NCBI GenBank assembly: GCA_020086605.1 | Contig: JACBWW010000068.1 | Coordinates: 186,232 to 250,231, forward strand | DNA length: 64,000 nt | Source of the DNA: Lanius collurio | Lineage: Eukaryota > Chordata > Aves > Passeriformes > Laniidae | Direction of reading: 5' to 3' | In this document: one piece after another, positions 36,233 through 48,700 of the stretch | Numbering within the stretch: position 1 is the stretch's first letter | How the letters are laid out: each line of letters begins with the position of its first letter | The notes under the pieces: model-generated | What the model saw: the letters and a program-made list of their open reading frames with translations, nothing else | Database searches by the model: none | Told to the model about the DNA's origin: nothing | Program-made: the position numbers and the translations under genes

Positions 36233-39200
36233 TAACCATGTGGCCAAATGAATCACTGATAGAATCAAGCTGTGGTATTTGATTTACAGAATGATTGACA
36301 TGATGGTTTAGACATTCTCTTAAACTCATTGTAACGTTCTGTATCTGAGTCTTTAAATATTGATTTGAAAGGAAACAAGTGGCTTGTGTTGTGTGGTGTG
36401 AGGAAATCAATTGCAATTTTAGGTCCAGTAAAATGTAATTATGCTGCTTGATGGGTTGGAATCTGGGGCAAACAATGCTGTTTACTTGCCCAGTGGCAGA
36501 AAATGGAATGTGGGAAGAAATTGGGGTGTGTTTGACTTCATGGGCAGCAGCACTGCTGATAACTCAATATTGAGTTGTGATACTGAGCGTGTTCCTTAAG
36601 AAATGAAACAGGCACCTGGCCTAATATACTGTATTTTAACCATGATTTGTGTTCCTTCCTCCCTCTGCCAATATCTCTCCCCTTCTACATCATAATTGAA
36701 TTTTGGTGTGGCTGAATCCCAGGGATGTTTCTGAGGCTGGCTCTGAGAAAGGATTTTTCAGTCCCTGCAGCCTGTGCAAGTGCTGGAGCTTCTTTTTCAG
36801 CTGGAAAGGGCTCCACAGTGTTGCTTAATAAGGTTTTGGGGGGATAATGATGACTTGGCTCTCTATTTCATGTTTTAGCCTTTGAAAAGAATGGAAGCAG
36901 ATGCTGGAAATGTGAGCTGTAAAATACCTAATGCATTCTTTAATCAGTGTGTTCATACCTAGGAAAAATTTAAATATAGATATCTATGTAGGAGGGATCC
37001 AAGAAGGGAAAACAAGCCCCCTTTAACACTCATTAATAGTGAGAATAATTAGTCTGATTGCCAGGCCTGACTTTTAGTGTCTAGGCTGCTAATGGAAAAT
37101 ATAAAACCAATTACAATTAGTTAGTAATTATTATTTTGCAGGTATTAGTCCATAAATCCCTTTTGCAGCTTCAGAACGTGTACAGGTGTTTGTTAATGAA
37201 ATTTTAGATATTCTCTACAAAAATCTAGAGTCTGGTGTGAGTTTACTGTGACTTACTAAAGTTCAAAGCTTAGCTTAAAACCCAGAGTTAGCATCCTTTC
37301 AAAAATCCTGGGGTTCTTTAGTGAGCTTTAAGCAGTGAAATCACTGCTCAGGGGTGGAAAATGTGACACACAACGTATTTGCAGAGCTAATGCTTTCAAA
37401 TTAGGTTAACTACCATAAAACCAGGGAGCTTTCTTGCTCCTTCCCTGTAGGATTGCTGTATTTTGGGGGAAATCCATCTCTTTTAGCAGGGTTAACCAGT
37501 CTGTTGCTGAATCTGTGTTTAGGAATGGCAAAGGCTGACATGTTATTTGTAGATCCTGGACTGCTCCTACTTTGCTTTGAATTAAAAGCCAGTTTTTTGT
37601 TATATTTTGCCCCTGCTGGCTCTGAAAAACAAAGAGGTTGTTTTGTGGTCCTCCACAGGTCTCTGTTCATCAGCTGGGGCAGTTTTTGCATTTTTTAGGT
37701 GCACAAGAGAGTGCTTTTAATATCTTTGCTGCAGAGTTACTCTTGTATCTTGAGCTCCTTTTTCTCACGCTGCATCTGGGGAGTGTGAGGTCTGCAAAAA
37801 TGGGTTTTTTAGGTTTCTGGCTGCTTTGAAGCTGCTCTTGGCAGAATGGATTCCCTAAAATGGAGCCATTAGATTTGCTAAGATTGGTTCTCCTTTGATT
37901 TGAGATATTCTTGTGACATTCTAAAGGCTGCAGCAAAAGCAGTGAGAGGTTTCATCAGGTGTGGATGGCCTGGTTTGTGATGGGAATGTTTCATTTTTCT
38001 GGTGAGAAGTTATCTGCCCTTCTCCACTCAAACTCTTCAGAGAGATTTTTGTGGATTATTGGTGCATTTGGAGCCCATAAAAATGGCTTCTGGTAACTGC
38101 AGATTTTCCTCTCCTCCTGTCTAGAATAATCTGTCCAGTGCTATGCCAGAACTATAAAGAAAATAGACTTATAAAGTTAGATGTCATCCTACCTTAAATT
38201 TACCCAGTAACATCATAATTGGCTTGTAATTCCATATATAAAATCCCTGATATTTGATGAATAAACCTGCATCTGATAGGGCAACTGCTCAGCCTTGTGC
38301 TGATTTTTAAAAGGTTCACTGTTAAAATGTGAATTCATTAAGAGCATTTCATTGAACATTTTGCAAAGTGTGTTTTGTTGAGGTCAGAAAAACTGTCATG
38401 CTGCTCTTCAGTGAAATCACACACTGAACTTTTTATTATGAATTTTTATTTTTAATTCACTTAAATGCTTAGCAGCTTTCATGATGTGTGTGTAAAAGTG
38501 CTTTAATGAGGAATTATTTCTAAGCTTTGAGTTTGCCTGAAAAAGAATCTGGATAAGTTATGCATGTTCTGTAGGAGTGCCTGTCAAACACAACATTTTT
38601 GGATGGCCTGAATTTCCATGAAAACTCCCCCCACATTATTAGCTCTGGGTGTGTTTGCCCAGATTTAAGGAATACAATTTGCAGGATTTTCACTTAGTGA
38701 AAATCTTTTTTTTTTTTACTTGCACTGTTTAATTCCTATTTCAGGGCTGTGCTGTTGACCAAAATATTTTAACACAGATTTAGTGTGGTTTAAATTTGAT
38801 GCTAGTTGCAGGGTTTTCAGTTTATTTCTTCAACATGAGCTACATCAGGAAATCAGAAATGTTCTCCATTCCTTCCTTAACATGACAATTAATAAATAAT
38901 AACATCAGCAAGCTTCTCTATCCTGTCTTGAACTGACAGTACATTTCAGGCATCTGCTCTTTCTACATCTGGCTTTAATTTAGGCTCTCTGGAACATTTT
39001 GGGGTTGGTTTTTTTTTAATCCCAGTTAGATATTTCTGTGCAGCTTGGGCAGGAGCCTCTGGTGACACGCCTGGCTTTGAAGGCCAATGGAAGCTGTGGG
39101 AAACTCCCATGTCAGCACTCAGGCCCTGTTTCCACTGGATGCAATTCATCTGGGGAGGTGCCCAAGCTCATGGAAGCCCTGAATTTCTGGTTTCCACATC

Positions 39201-41350
39201 ATTTTGTTTCCTTCCTGCAAACCTCAGCTTTTAAACTTGCCCCTTGCTCGCTGTGGAGTGGAGTTTAATGGCTGGGCTTAAAATAGAGCCAGCCTGAGCA
39301 GCCTTGGGTTGTTAATGAGGGGCTGGAGGGGTGCAAGTGGAGGCAGAAAAGGGAATAATTCCCAGGCCAGAGCTTGGCTGGGCTGCCCAGGACTGGTCCA
39401 GCTCAGCCCAGCTGTTTGCTGCCCTCGTGCTCCACATTAACCCCCCAAAGGGTGTTGGGTTTGCTGCTGGGAAGATGCTTTGTCCTCTAAAATTTCTAAT
39501 TCAATCTAAAGTTTCCTAATCCTGAATCACAGCTTTCCTGATATGCACTCAACTCATTTCTCTCTGTAATGAAACACAATTCTAAATACACTTTTCTTAC
39601 TCTGAATTTCAATTCCTGAATTATTTGGATACTTTACTGCCCTTCCTGCTTCCATCAGGATGAAAGAAGATTCTAAAGCACACACCAGAAATGAAATTTT
39701 CCCTTGGTTTTCTGACTGATTGAAAAACAAGAAGAGGTAGAAGCCTTGCAATCTAAGAGGGTCATAAAGAGCTTTGGAAAAATAAAATCAAATCTGGAGC
39801 ACAATTCCTATTTTTGAAGGTGATTGTAAAGGTCTGGGGGCTGGCAGGTCCTTCTGCCTGTGTTCTTTTACTCCAGTGATGTTGTACTTCAGGTTTCTGT
39901 CTCTCACAAAAAGTGTGGTGTCTGTAGTTTCTGTGACAAGTTCTTGTGGTCACTCAATGAGGCCTGTTTGGGATTTCCAAAATGCCTTTTCTCTGCTAGT
40001 TTACTGTATCCCAAACAATCCTTTTTATCCTTGTTAGTTAATAAAAAAAAAAAAAAAAAAAAAGGATTTTTTTAATCTATTCAGATACTCAGAGAAAATA
40101 CAACCCTATTTTTTCATGTTTCTGCACTTATTTGAGGTTTGGGCCTGACCATTTTTCAGTCATTTCTTGAGGAACAAGGCTTAGCTGTAGAATAAGCAGC
40201 TGGTATTAAAAAGGAACTTTGTACTTGTCCTAATTTGGAAGAAAATTCAGAATTTCCAGTGTGCTTTGCTATTAAAAATATCCTGCTTGTTTCTGATTCT
40301 GCATTATATTATGCAGTGTATTTGATGCTGAAACAATAACATTTGAATAGCCAAAAAAACCCCAAACCCCAAGCAAAACAGAAAAACCCAGCTACAACAA
40401 TATTGTAACAGTAACTGCTGTAACTTGACAATTTGTATCTGTTAGCCAAGTATTATTCAGAATTTAATTTTATTTGGTGTTATGAAAACTTCCTAAAGAA
40501 ATCATTACTGATGGGTAGCCCAAAATTAATATTTGAGACTTTTCTCTGTGTGAGCTTTTTTGTTTTCCTTTGTGTTTTTAATCTGGTGCATTTCAGGAGA
40601 AATTAATTTTGACAGATTCAGGCCTGCCCTGGAATTTCTTTCTTAAGAGATTAAGAGATTAATTTGTTTTCTTTCAGGAGGTGGGTTGGTTTTTTGTTTT
40701 TGAGTTTTCTCATGATGTCAATTAGTGTCATCATTTCTTTTCATTCACCAAGCAATATTTCTTTGAATAATGGTAATTTTTTTTTTTTTTTTGGTGCTGA
40801 GCACAGTCCAAGTGAAAAAAGGAGATTTTAAATATAAATAAATTTGCATTGGGGTGACTGTGCTGGGTTATTACATCCCTAAAATAGATTTCATCAGTGT
40901 CCCTCAGCCAGGGCTCTGCTGAATGATGGGGTTTCTCTGCTGACACTCAGCCAGGGAAGGGGTAATTGTTACATCAACACACACCACTTCAAACTGAGTT
41001 TTGCAGCCTTGGAACAAGCCCCACACTGGGCTTTAGCAGAAACCTTCTGCTGCTTTTGGGAGGGTTTACCTGGGAAGTGGTGCCTCTGTTTGCTGGCAAA
41101 GCTTGAGCTCCTTGTCTTTGCCCTGAGACCTTCACTGATAACTTCAATTATTATCATTAATTATATTGAAATGCTCCTCCTGGGCCTTGTGTCAGTGAGT
41201 GATGTACACAAATACTCGTGTTTCAGGATGGGTCTGAGTAAATGTGTGTTTGTCCCTTCAGGGCAGGGAGGGGCTTGTGCAGTCCTTTATTTTGTTGCAG
41301 CAAAGGGAAGGACAGTTGGCTGGTAGCTAATTATCATTTTTGTTTGATAT

Positions 41351-41690
41351 GTCAAATAAATGGAAAAGAAACCCACTGCCAGAAATGGAATAATGGCATT
41401 TGGGTTAATATATATATATTTTATGTATTTAACTGAATTGCTGTCATAGTGTCAAAATATTGACAAATAAATGGAAAAGAAACCCACTGCAAGAAATGGA
41501 ATAATGGCATTTGGGTTAATATATATATATTTTTTATGCATTTAACTGAATTGCTGTCATAGTGTCAAAACATTGACAAATAAATGGAAAAGAAACCCAT
41601 TGCAAGAAATGGAATAATGGCATTTGGGTTAATATATATATATTTTTTATGTATTTAACTGAATTGCTGTCATAGTGTCAAAACATTGAG
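41351..41690. repeat. 112-bp tandem repeat, three copies
   Basis: Units start near 41351, 41462 and 41575 with caaataaatggaaaagaaaccc. Each contains a short (ta)n stretch and ends with gctgtcatagtgtcaaaa. The unit differences are a few substitutions and T-run lengths. Confidence 0.92.
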
Positions 41691-41898
41691 AGAGTTTAAA
41701 TCTCTGTGTAAAATTTCCCTGTAAATCTCATGTAACTATAAAATGGAAAGTGCTGCTAGGAATAAATTTATTGTCTCCTCACTTTTAATGTGAGGGGAAG
41801 AAGCTTTGCAGCCAAAACCTGGGCACCCCCTCGGTCCTACAGCACCTTCAGCTGCTGTGGAACTGCAGCAGCATTAATGTGCATCCTGTGCCCCTCCT

Positions 41899-42704
41899 TG
41901 TTGGGGAGGATGAAATAGGGAAACCTTATAAATGTGACTGCTTGGCCAAAGATTCTGAAAATATGAAACCTGTAAGTGAAATAGAAATGAAAGCTGGCTC
42001 TGAGATATGAGATAAAAGCTGTGAGTTACTGTACAGCCAAAACCAATGGGCTGGCCAGCTGAAGGAGAATCCCTCTGCATTGAACAATGGCTTTAGCAGA
42101 GAAGAGGATGCTTCAGCAAACAGAGAAGTCCAAGGGTCAGAGAAACCCTGCCAGTGTGGCAGGGAAGGAAAAAGTAGTTTTAGGAAGTAGTTTTTAGGAG
42201 TTAAAATGTACCACAGTGTGGTAATGTAATAGTTGTGATAGGTTGTGTGTAAATTCTATAAGGATTTCTGTCTTCTACAGATTGGATGTTGTACCATTGC
42301 CATATTCAGTATAGGAAGAGATAGAATATCATGGAACCAGACTTTTAGCACTCGACTCTCTCTCTTAGGGTCTCTCTCTCTCTCTCTTAGGGTCTCTCTC
42401 TCTCTCTCTCTTAGGGTCTCTCTCTCTCTCTCTTAGGGTCTCTCTCTCTCTCTCTCTTAGGGTCTCTCTCTCTCTCTCTCTCAGGGTCTCTCTCTCTCTC
42501 TCTCAGGGTCTCTCTCTCTCAGGGTCTCTCTCTCTCTCTTAGGGTCTCTCACTCTCTCTGGGCCATGCTCTAAGCTGTGGCAGCTCCAGCAGAGCTCCTG
42601 CACCCACAACCCTTGCAAATAAACTGCACATTTCAGGAGCTGCCCTGAACTGCAGAAATCACCCCAAGCCCACTGAGTCCCACAGCACCAATACACTTCC
42701 TACA
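41899..42704. mobile_element. Solo LTR of an endogenous retrovirus, 806 bp
   Basis: It starts TGTTGGGG at 41899 and ends CTTCCTACA at 42704, so it has TG...CA termini with weak inverted similarity. It is flanked by a perfect 5-bp direct repeat, ctcct, at 41894-41898 and 42705-42709, which fits a target-site duplication. Near the 3' end is ttgcaaataaactgc, a polyadenylation-like signal. No retroviral reading frame lies inside, so this is a lone LTR. A 5-bp duplication is typical of ERVL-type elements. The family is inferred, not confirmed. Strand is left open, though the AATAAA suggests +. Confidence 0.75.
42353..42557. repeat. (tc)n plus ttaggg minisatellite inside the LTR
   Basis: About nine units of (tc)4-9 followed by ttaggg (six units) or tcaggg (three). 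It lies within the solo LTR and has expanded it. Confidence 0.93.
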
Positions 42705-45700
42705 CTCCTGAAGCTTCTGCAGACAGTAATTCCTCTTTGGTTTTCCTCTTTCTGAGCAGAATTGATCAGTGGAGGTGATCAATATCAGCTGTTCTCTGCC
42801 AAGGGGGCTCTGTGCTTTCTTCTTTTGATAAGAGCTCCACCTCCAGTAGCATTGCAAAGGTGCTCTGCTTTTCTTTGTGACTCATTTTAATTGCCCTCAT
42901 TAGATCAGTACCTAAACAGGGAGTATTTGAACTGATGAGGTAATGTTTTGGTTTGTGCCGTGGTAGTAAATGATATTAAATTCTACTCTAAGGTTTTAGA
43001 GTCATTTTAGCTAAGGATGAACACAGCACCTCAAAATTTTGAAGGGCACTGCTATGCTGAAGCTGTAAAATCTTTATTTTGGGGAAGCAATTCCTTCTAG
43101 AAAGATTTCCAAACTCTGTTGACTCCTTTTCTTTTGAAGGAAAAGTCTCCAGTAAAGGAAAGGTAAAATAATTTAGGGATTAAATCGCTTCCATTCCAAT
43201 ATACTTTGTCACAAAGAAGAATGAATAGACTGTTCAAGATGCATTCTCTTATTCTCCTGTGAAGAATAAGAAGTTACACAACACAGACAAGCACGCTGAT
43301 GAACTTCTTCATTCTAATTAAGCCCATAAATTCTACAATGTGCTTCTCAGTCCAAGAGTATATGAGCCCTTGTAGATCATTCCTTGCTGCTGGACAAATC
43401 AGTGCCAGATTTCAATAAACACCAATTGTTGCAGCCTTACCCAGAGGTGCTGTGAATGGCTTGGGGCAGGGCTGCCTCAGCCTTCCCTCAAGTGTTAATT
43501 GAGTTACTTTATTAGGGATCAATGTGCTCTGCTCATCTTGGAGCCCACCAGAGTATTTAATTGTTCACCGTGTTTGCCTCCTCCTGACAATCCAGATTTC
43601 CTCTGGAAACATCTCCTGGATTTCTCTGGGGGCATTCCTGTCAGGGTGAAGCCAATGCAGTCCATTCTCACAGCCCCCAGGTGCCTGCCTGGGTGGTTTG
43701 GGACTGGCAGGATCTGATTCAGCCACAAAACCTCACTGCACAAACAGCAGCGACTCCTTTTCAACTCTGGGACTTATTTTCCTGTAAATAGAGGTGGAAC
43801 TAGGAAATGGTCATAAATGAAGTTGATTTCAGTGTGAAGAGCTGCTGAAAAATCCTGGGGATTTAGCACAGCCTCTCTTTAGTGCCAGGAGTTGCTAATT
43901 CACACAGGAAATGAAGCACCACAAATTTTAAGAACAAAACATCAATTTTAAGACATCCTCCTCTGTGGAAATCTCATTTGGAAAGCAGTTTGTGAACTAT
44001 TCCTCAGCTGAAATTTTCACCATGTCTTAGGGTTTCTTCTTTTGTGAACTATGGAATAATTTTACCAACATGAGTGTTTAAAGAGTCTCCTCCACATTGC
44101 TGCTATAATGGAGATATTGTTGGCTGAATTTTGGTTGGCACTAATTTATAAAACAGGCAGATTTGAGTGGCCTTTAAAATTAATCCTAACCCAGCTCCTA
44201 CTGGCCTGAGCTCTCTTTCTATTTGAGTATTTTCCTGGTACTTGCACTTTAATGAACATCTCTGCAGAGTGCTGGTGTTTCCTTTCCCTTACTGTAGTTC
44301 AGGTTCTCCTGAAGTTTCCTTTTCCCAACACTTTTTTGGAACACATTAAAACTTGGCTTCCAGCTGAAATCTGCCATGCAACATAGTTGTTTTTATGGAA
44401 TTGGCTGGATTCCTGGAGAAACCACCTGATAGCTTAGGAGTGATAAAAATTAATGACCAATTCTGTAGTTAAAACCCAGATTTGGTTCCAAGATGAGCCA
44501 CTTTGTGCCTGAGAAGATAAGGCTTGGTTCTCTCTTATTGCTTCAATGATAATTTTTCCTTAGCAGTGACTTCTCTTAGTTGATTTAAGGTCCAGTCAGT
44601 TGGAAAGTTAAGTCTTGTAAATGAGAATTGTTCCTGACCCTCGTGAAGAGACATCAAAAAAGTCTGCATTGTTATACATAAAATAAAAAAAATTAGCCAA
44701 GAGAAAAGTCTCGCTTTTAACTTTGGAGAGCATAGCATTAAAAAAAAAAAAGACAATTTTAGGATGAGTTTCTGTTTTCTTGGCCTCCAAGCTTTAAAAA
44801 CCCCACTCTAGGTATTAAATAATGTACTTCAATTTAGTGATGAGTTGTTGCATTTTGTAGTGTTGAGTCTGGGACACCAAAGCTGTTCCTACATGTGATA
44901 CTTCACAAAGCCAAAGCTGTTTCTGAATTACTGAGTTTGCTGTTATTTTCATCTACAGGAAAGCTTTTTGTTATTCTACAGGTGTGGTGATGATTTTTAG
45001 TTGTTTAATTGTTACACAACAACCTTAGAATAACGCATTTTACTGGATAAAACAGAAGTGGTTTTGGTAAAGGGGGAAAAGCTGGACCTGGAAATTTAAT
45101 AAGAGAACCCTTCCAAGGTTGGGTTGAGCTGCAAGCCCTGGTAGGAAGGAAATTCCTGGCTGAGATGTGATAAGGAGCAGCTCACAGAGCTGACCTGGAG
45201 TCTGTGTGCAGCAGTTGGGCTGCATCTGTGCAGGAGGGTGTAGGTGCAGATATTGTCTGGTTCTTGAAGTGTAAAATACTGAAAATGGCTCTTTAATGGC
45301 ACAGGACTCTCTAATACAAGAGGTGAACTGACTCTCTTCCAGTTAGAACACCAAAGTAAAGCTAATAAAACTGATTTAGTTGGAATGACATTAAAGCTGG
45401 GAGGTTCTGGGAATAAATTTGGAGAAAAAATCTGCGTGTGCAACTCCATCAGTCCTTTGTCATCTGAAAATAAGGGTTCTGCTGAAGTACTTGTTATACA
45501 CAAGATAAATTCCTGTAGCTGTAAAGTACTGACTCAAGCCCACCAGACAGTGCATTTAATCCTCTGCAAGTCAAGTGTGAAATCCAATAGGTTAATCAAT
45601 AAATACCAAAAAAGTACATGGTTAGGAAAAAGATACAGTTGTGATTTAGGTGGAGATAAGTGCTAAGAGGTTTGTTTATTTTTTGGTAACCAAAGAAAGT

Positions 45701-48700
45701 CAGTCAGGGAAATGGAGAAGGGAGGCCCAAGCAAACCTGTAAAGAATTAAGCAATCACTTTGCAGCCTCTCAAGGGGATAGGGGTTAAGAGATACAGTTT
45801 TAAAAGTCTTTATGTTGTTGAAAAGTTTATTTGTCTAATGTCTACTGAGACAGTGTGCCAACAACAGCAAACCCAAATGCAAGTTAGAAAGAGAAAACTA
45901 CTACTGGAAGAGAATATGAAGGCATAGCAAAGCTATTTAGAAGTATTACAGTGCAGCAGCTGGTTTTGCTAATGCTTCTTGGTTGTTTAAAAAAAAATAA
46001 TCATCTAAGTCCTAATTCCCTTTGTCTTCTCCCTCTGAGTAGCTGCAGTGTGTGAAGCTTGCTGGCCCATGACTCATTCTTCCCACTGAAGCTATTTCTT
46101 TGAATAGCTCCTGTAAAAACATGCATTTTTGTGTTGGTTGTCTTAGCTGGCAGCTGGGGAGGCTTTTTTTCCCTCCCTGGGTGAGTGATTTATGTGTGTT
46201 AATCTCTGGATCTGCCTTGCCACACATGGTGCCTGTGAAAACACTGCTGGTGCTGTACCTGGGAGTGCTGTGCTCACCTTTCTGCAAGAGTAATTCAAGC
46301 ACTAAAACTCATTTAATCTCTTCCTCCACAGGCAATAGGCTCATTTCTAATAAATTCTGATACCTTGGGCTTCTTTTCAGGGACAGGCAGTCATGAACCT
46401 GAGGCTGGGTTTTAATTCTTCCTAGATCTGAAAAGGGTAACAGGCAAAGAAGATGCAAATGCAAAATAAGATGTTGTTTCCAGCCTCTGAAAGAAACTTC
46501 TTTGCATGAGTTTGGTTCACTGTAAGAAATATGGAAGTAAATGACTGAGGTTCATTCAGAGGAAGAATTAAAGAGCCTCTGTTGAAGCTTTTGTGTGTGA
46601 GGGAGTGCTGGATGTGCTGTTTTGGCTGTGCCACTGTGGGCAGCCCTGGCAGTGCTCTAAAGATTGCTCTGGGGCTGCTTTCCCAGCACTGCAGCTTTTC
46701 TCTGCTGCCCCAGTGGAACAGGCAGGCTCCTGTGAGAGAATCCCCCCCAAATTCTGCCAGCACACATCCATCACACGGATATTGATATGGGCAGCATCCT
46801 CTCCAGCTGTCCTGGGCTCCCCAAAGGCAGGCCTGGCTTAGCTGGGGACAGCCTTTGGAGCGAGTCCAAACTGTAAAACACAAGCTCACATTTTTAGGTG
46901 GGTAATGAAATCCCTCAAAGCCTGCCTGTCTTGGAATTACAGCTTCAGCCTTGGCTGGGGCTACTTATTTGGTACTTCTGCTTTCTGGATTTAATGTAGA
47001 CTTTAGTATTGGATCTCATTGTTGAATGCATGTAATGTGCAATTTAATACTGTTTGAGTTGTAGGTTTGTGTCTGCAGATTAAATTTGGATTGGTCAACA
47101 AAGTAAAATCTTGATTATAGCCAAACATGTTGATAAAGTTCAAGGAGCTGACTGGGACTTTTCTTTTATACAGTGGAAATTAGGGGGATGGTTATGGGAG
47201 ATTTGGGAACAGGAAGTAATGCTGTTAAATATAATTTTAGATAAGTTGGGGCATAAAGGTCACAAAGTTTTCTGCCAAGTGAGGTTAAATTCAAGCAAGT
47301 TGGTCATTAGTAACATCCCTGTGAGTAAGAGCTGCTGGAGGATGCTGCAGGAGTTTTCAGGACAATACTAGAAAAAAAGTCAGTGTACTTGGGAAATTGC
47401 TGAGATTTAAGGTCACTTAGGAAACAGAAGAATGTTGTTTTTCATTAAGAAATTTCTAAATTGAAGAATAAATGTTTGGATCATTGAGTGCTTTCCATTC
47501 AAAGGCCAATGATATTCACAGCTCTGGCATGAGGTCTGAGATCCTTCATTCTGGTGAGATTTTTCTTTACTCTCTTCTGGTTAAAAGCAAAAGAGAGGAG
47601 TGCCTATAGACCAATCTGCCTGTTTAGGATGGTTATTGTAATGAGGAGGGATGGGGTGATGGAGAACAGCAAAAACCAACACCCTGCAGTGTCTGACTCC
47701 AGGATGAACAACTCCACAGGCCTGATCTTTACTGGACTTTTTTTTATAAATTCAGGGGGAAGGGGAGGCTCTGATTAGCATATCTGTTTCAGGAAGAGTA
47801 TCAAGAGTTCTCTAATTTCATATTTAAATCTGGGATCTGATTAATACTCGAGGCATGCAAGAGAGCTGTGAGATGAAGGCTGCTGTTACTATAGTGAGAT
47901 GCTATTACAGACATCACAAGACTTGTTATACAAGGAAACATGATTACTCTGGATTAAAGGAGTTGCCAAAGGCTTGAAGGATTTATTGGTGCTGCTGCTT
48001 TGAGTTATATATAACTTCATTATTTTGTTGAAAACATTTAGATCTAGAATTAATGAAGCACAGTAAATGCTGATGAAATGAATCAGCAGGTTTGACAGCT
48101 TTGAACTGACACTGAGCAACTCATGGATTTTGTGGGAGCGTTCTTTAGGTCTCCAAATTGCTGGATAATGTACAGAAAGTAATAAATCCAGCTTTTGCAT
48201 GGAGAAATGAAGCTTAATGAGTGCAGTGAGGTGCATCAGAGTTGATGTGATCAAGATCTTATTGCTGAAATGATTTATAATTCCTAAGCTCGTGGGGGAG
48301 GAAATGGCCTGAGCTGCTGGGGATGGTGTGGGGATGGTCTGGGTCTCTGGGATGAATCTTCCTGGGGGCAGTGGGAGCTGCAGAGCTGGGAGGAGGCACA
48401 GGAGGAGTGACAGCAATGGTCATGTGGGTGTGAGCAAGGAGGGGAAGTGGGGAATTGTGGTTTTAGAAACAAAGGACTGGAACTGGCTTTTTTTTTTTCC
48501 TCCAAAACTTAGTCATGGGGAGTGTGATTAGAGAGGAAATGTGGTGTGTAGGGCTGCTGCAAGGTCTCTTTTCCATGTGAATTAGGAGTTCAGTGCCTAT
48601 CACATCCATTTGATCCTTTCATCAATCTCAGCTGTATAAAACTGGCAGCATTTTGACATTGCTTCCCTAACCCAGCTCAGAGAGTGCTGTGACATCCAGA

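Noticed and set aside
42353..42557. Interstitial telomere
   Set aside because: The hexamers are single and separated by tc runs. There is no ttaggg tandem array.
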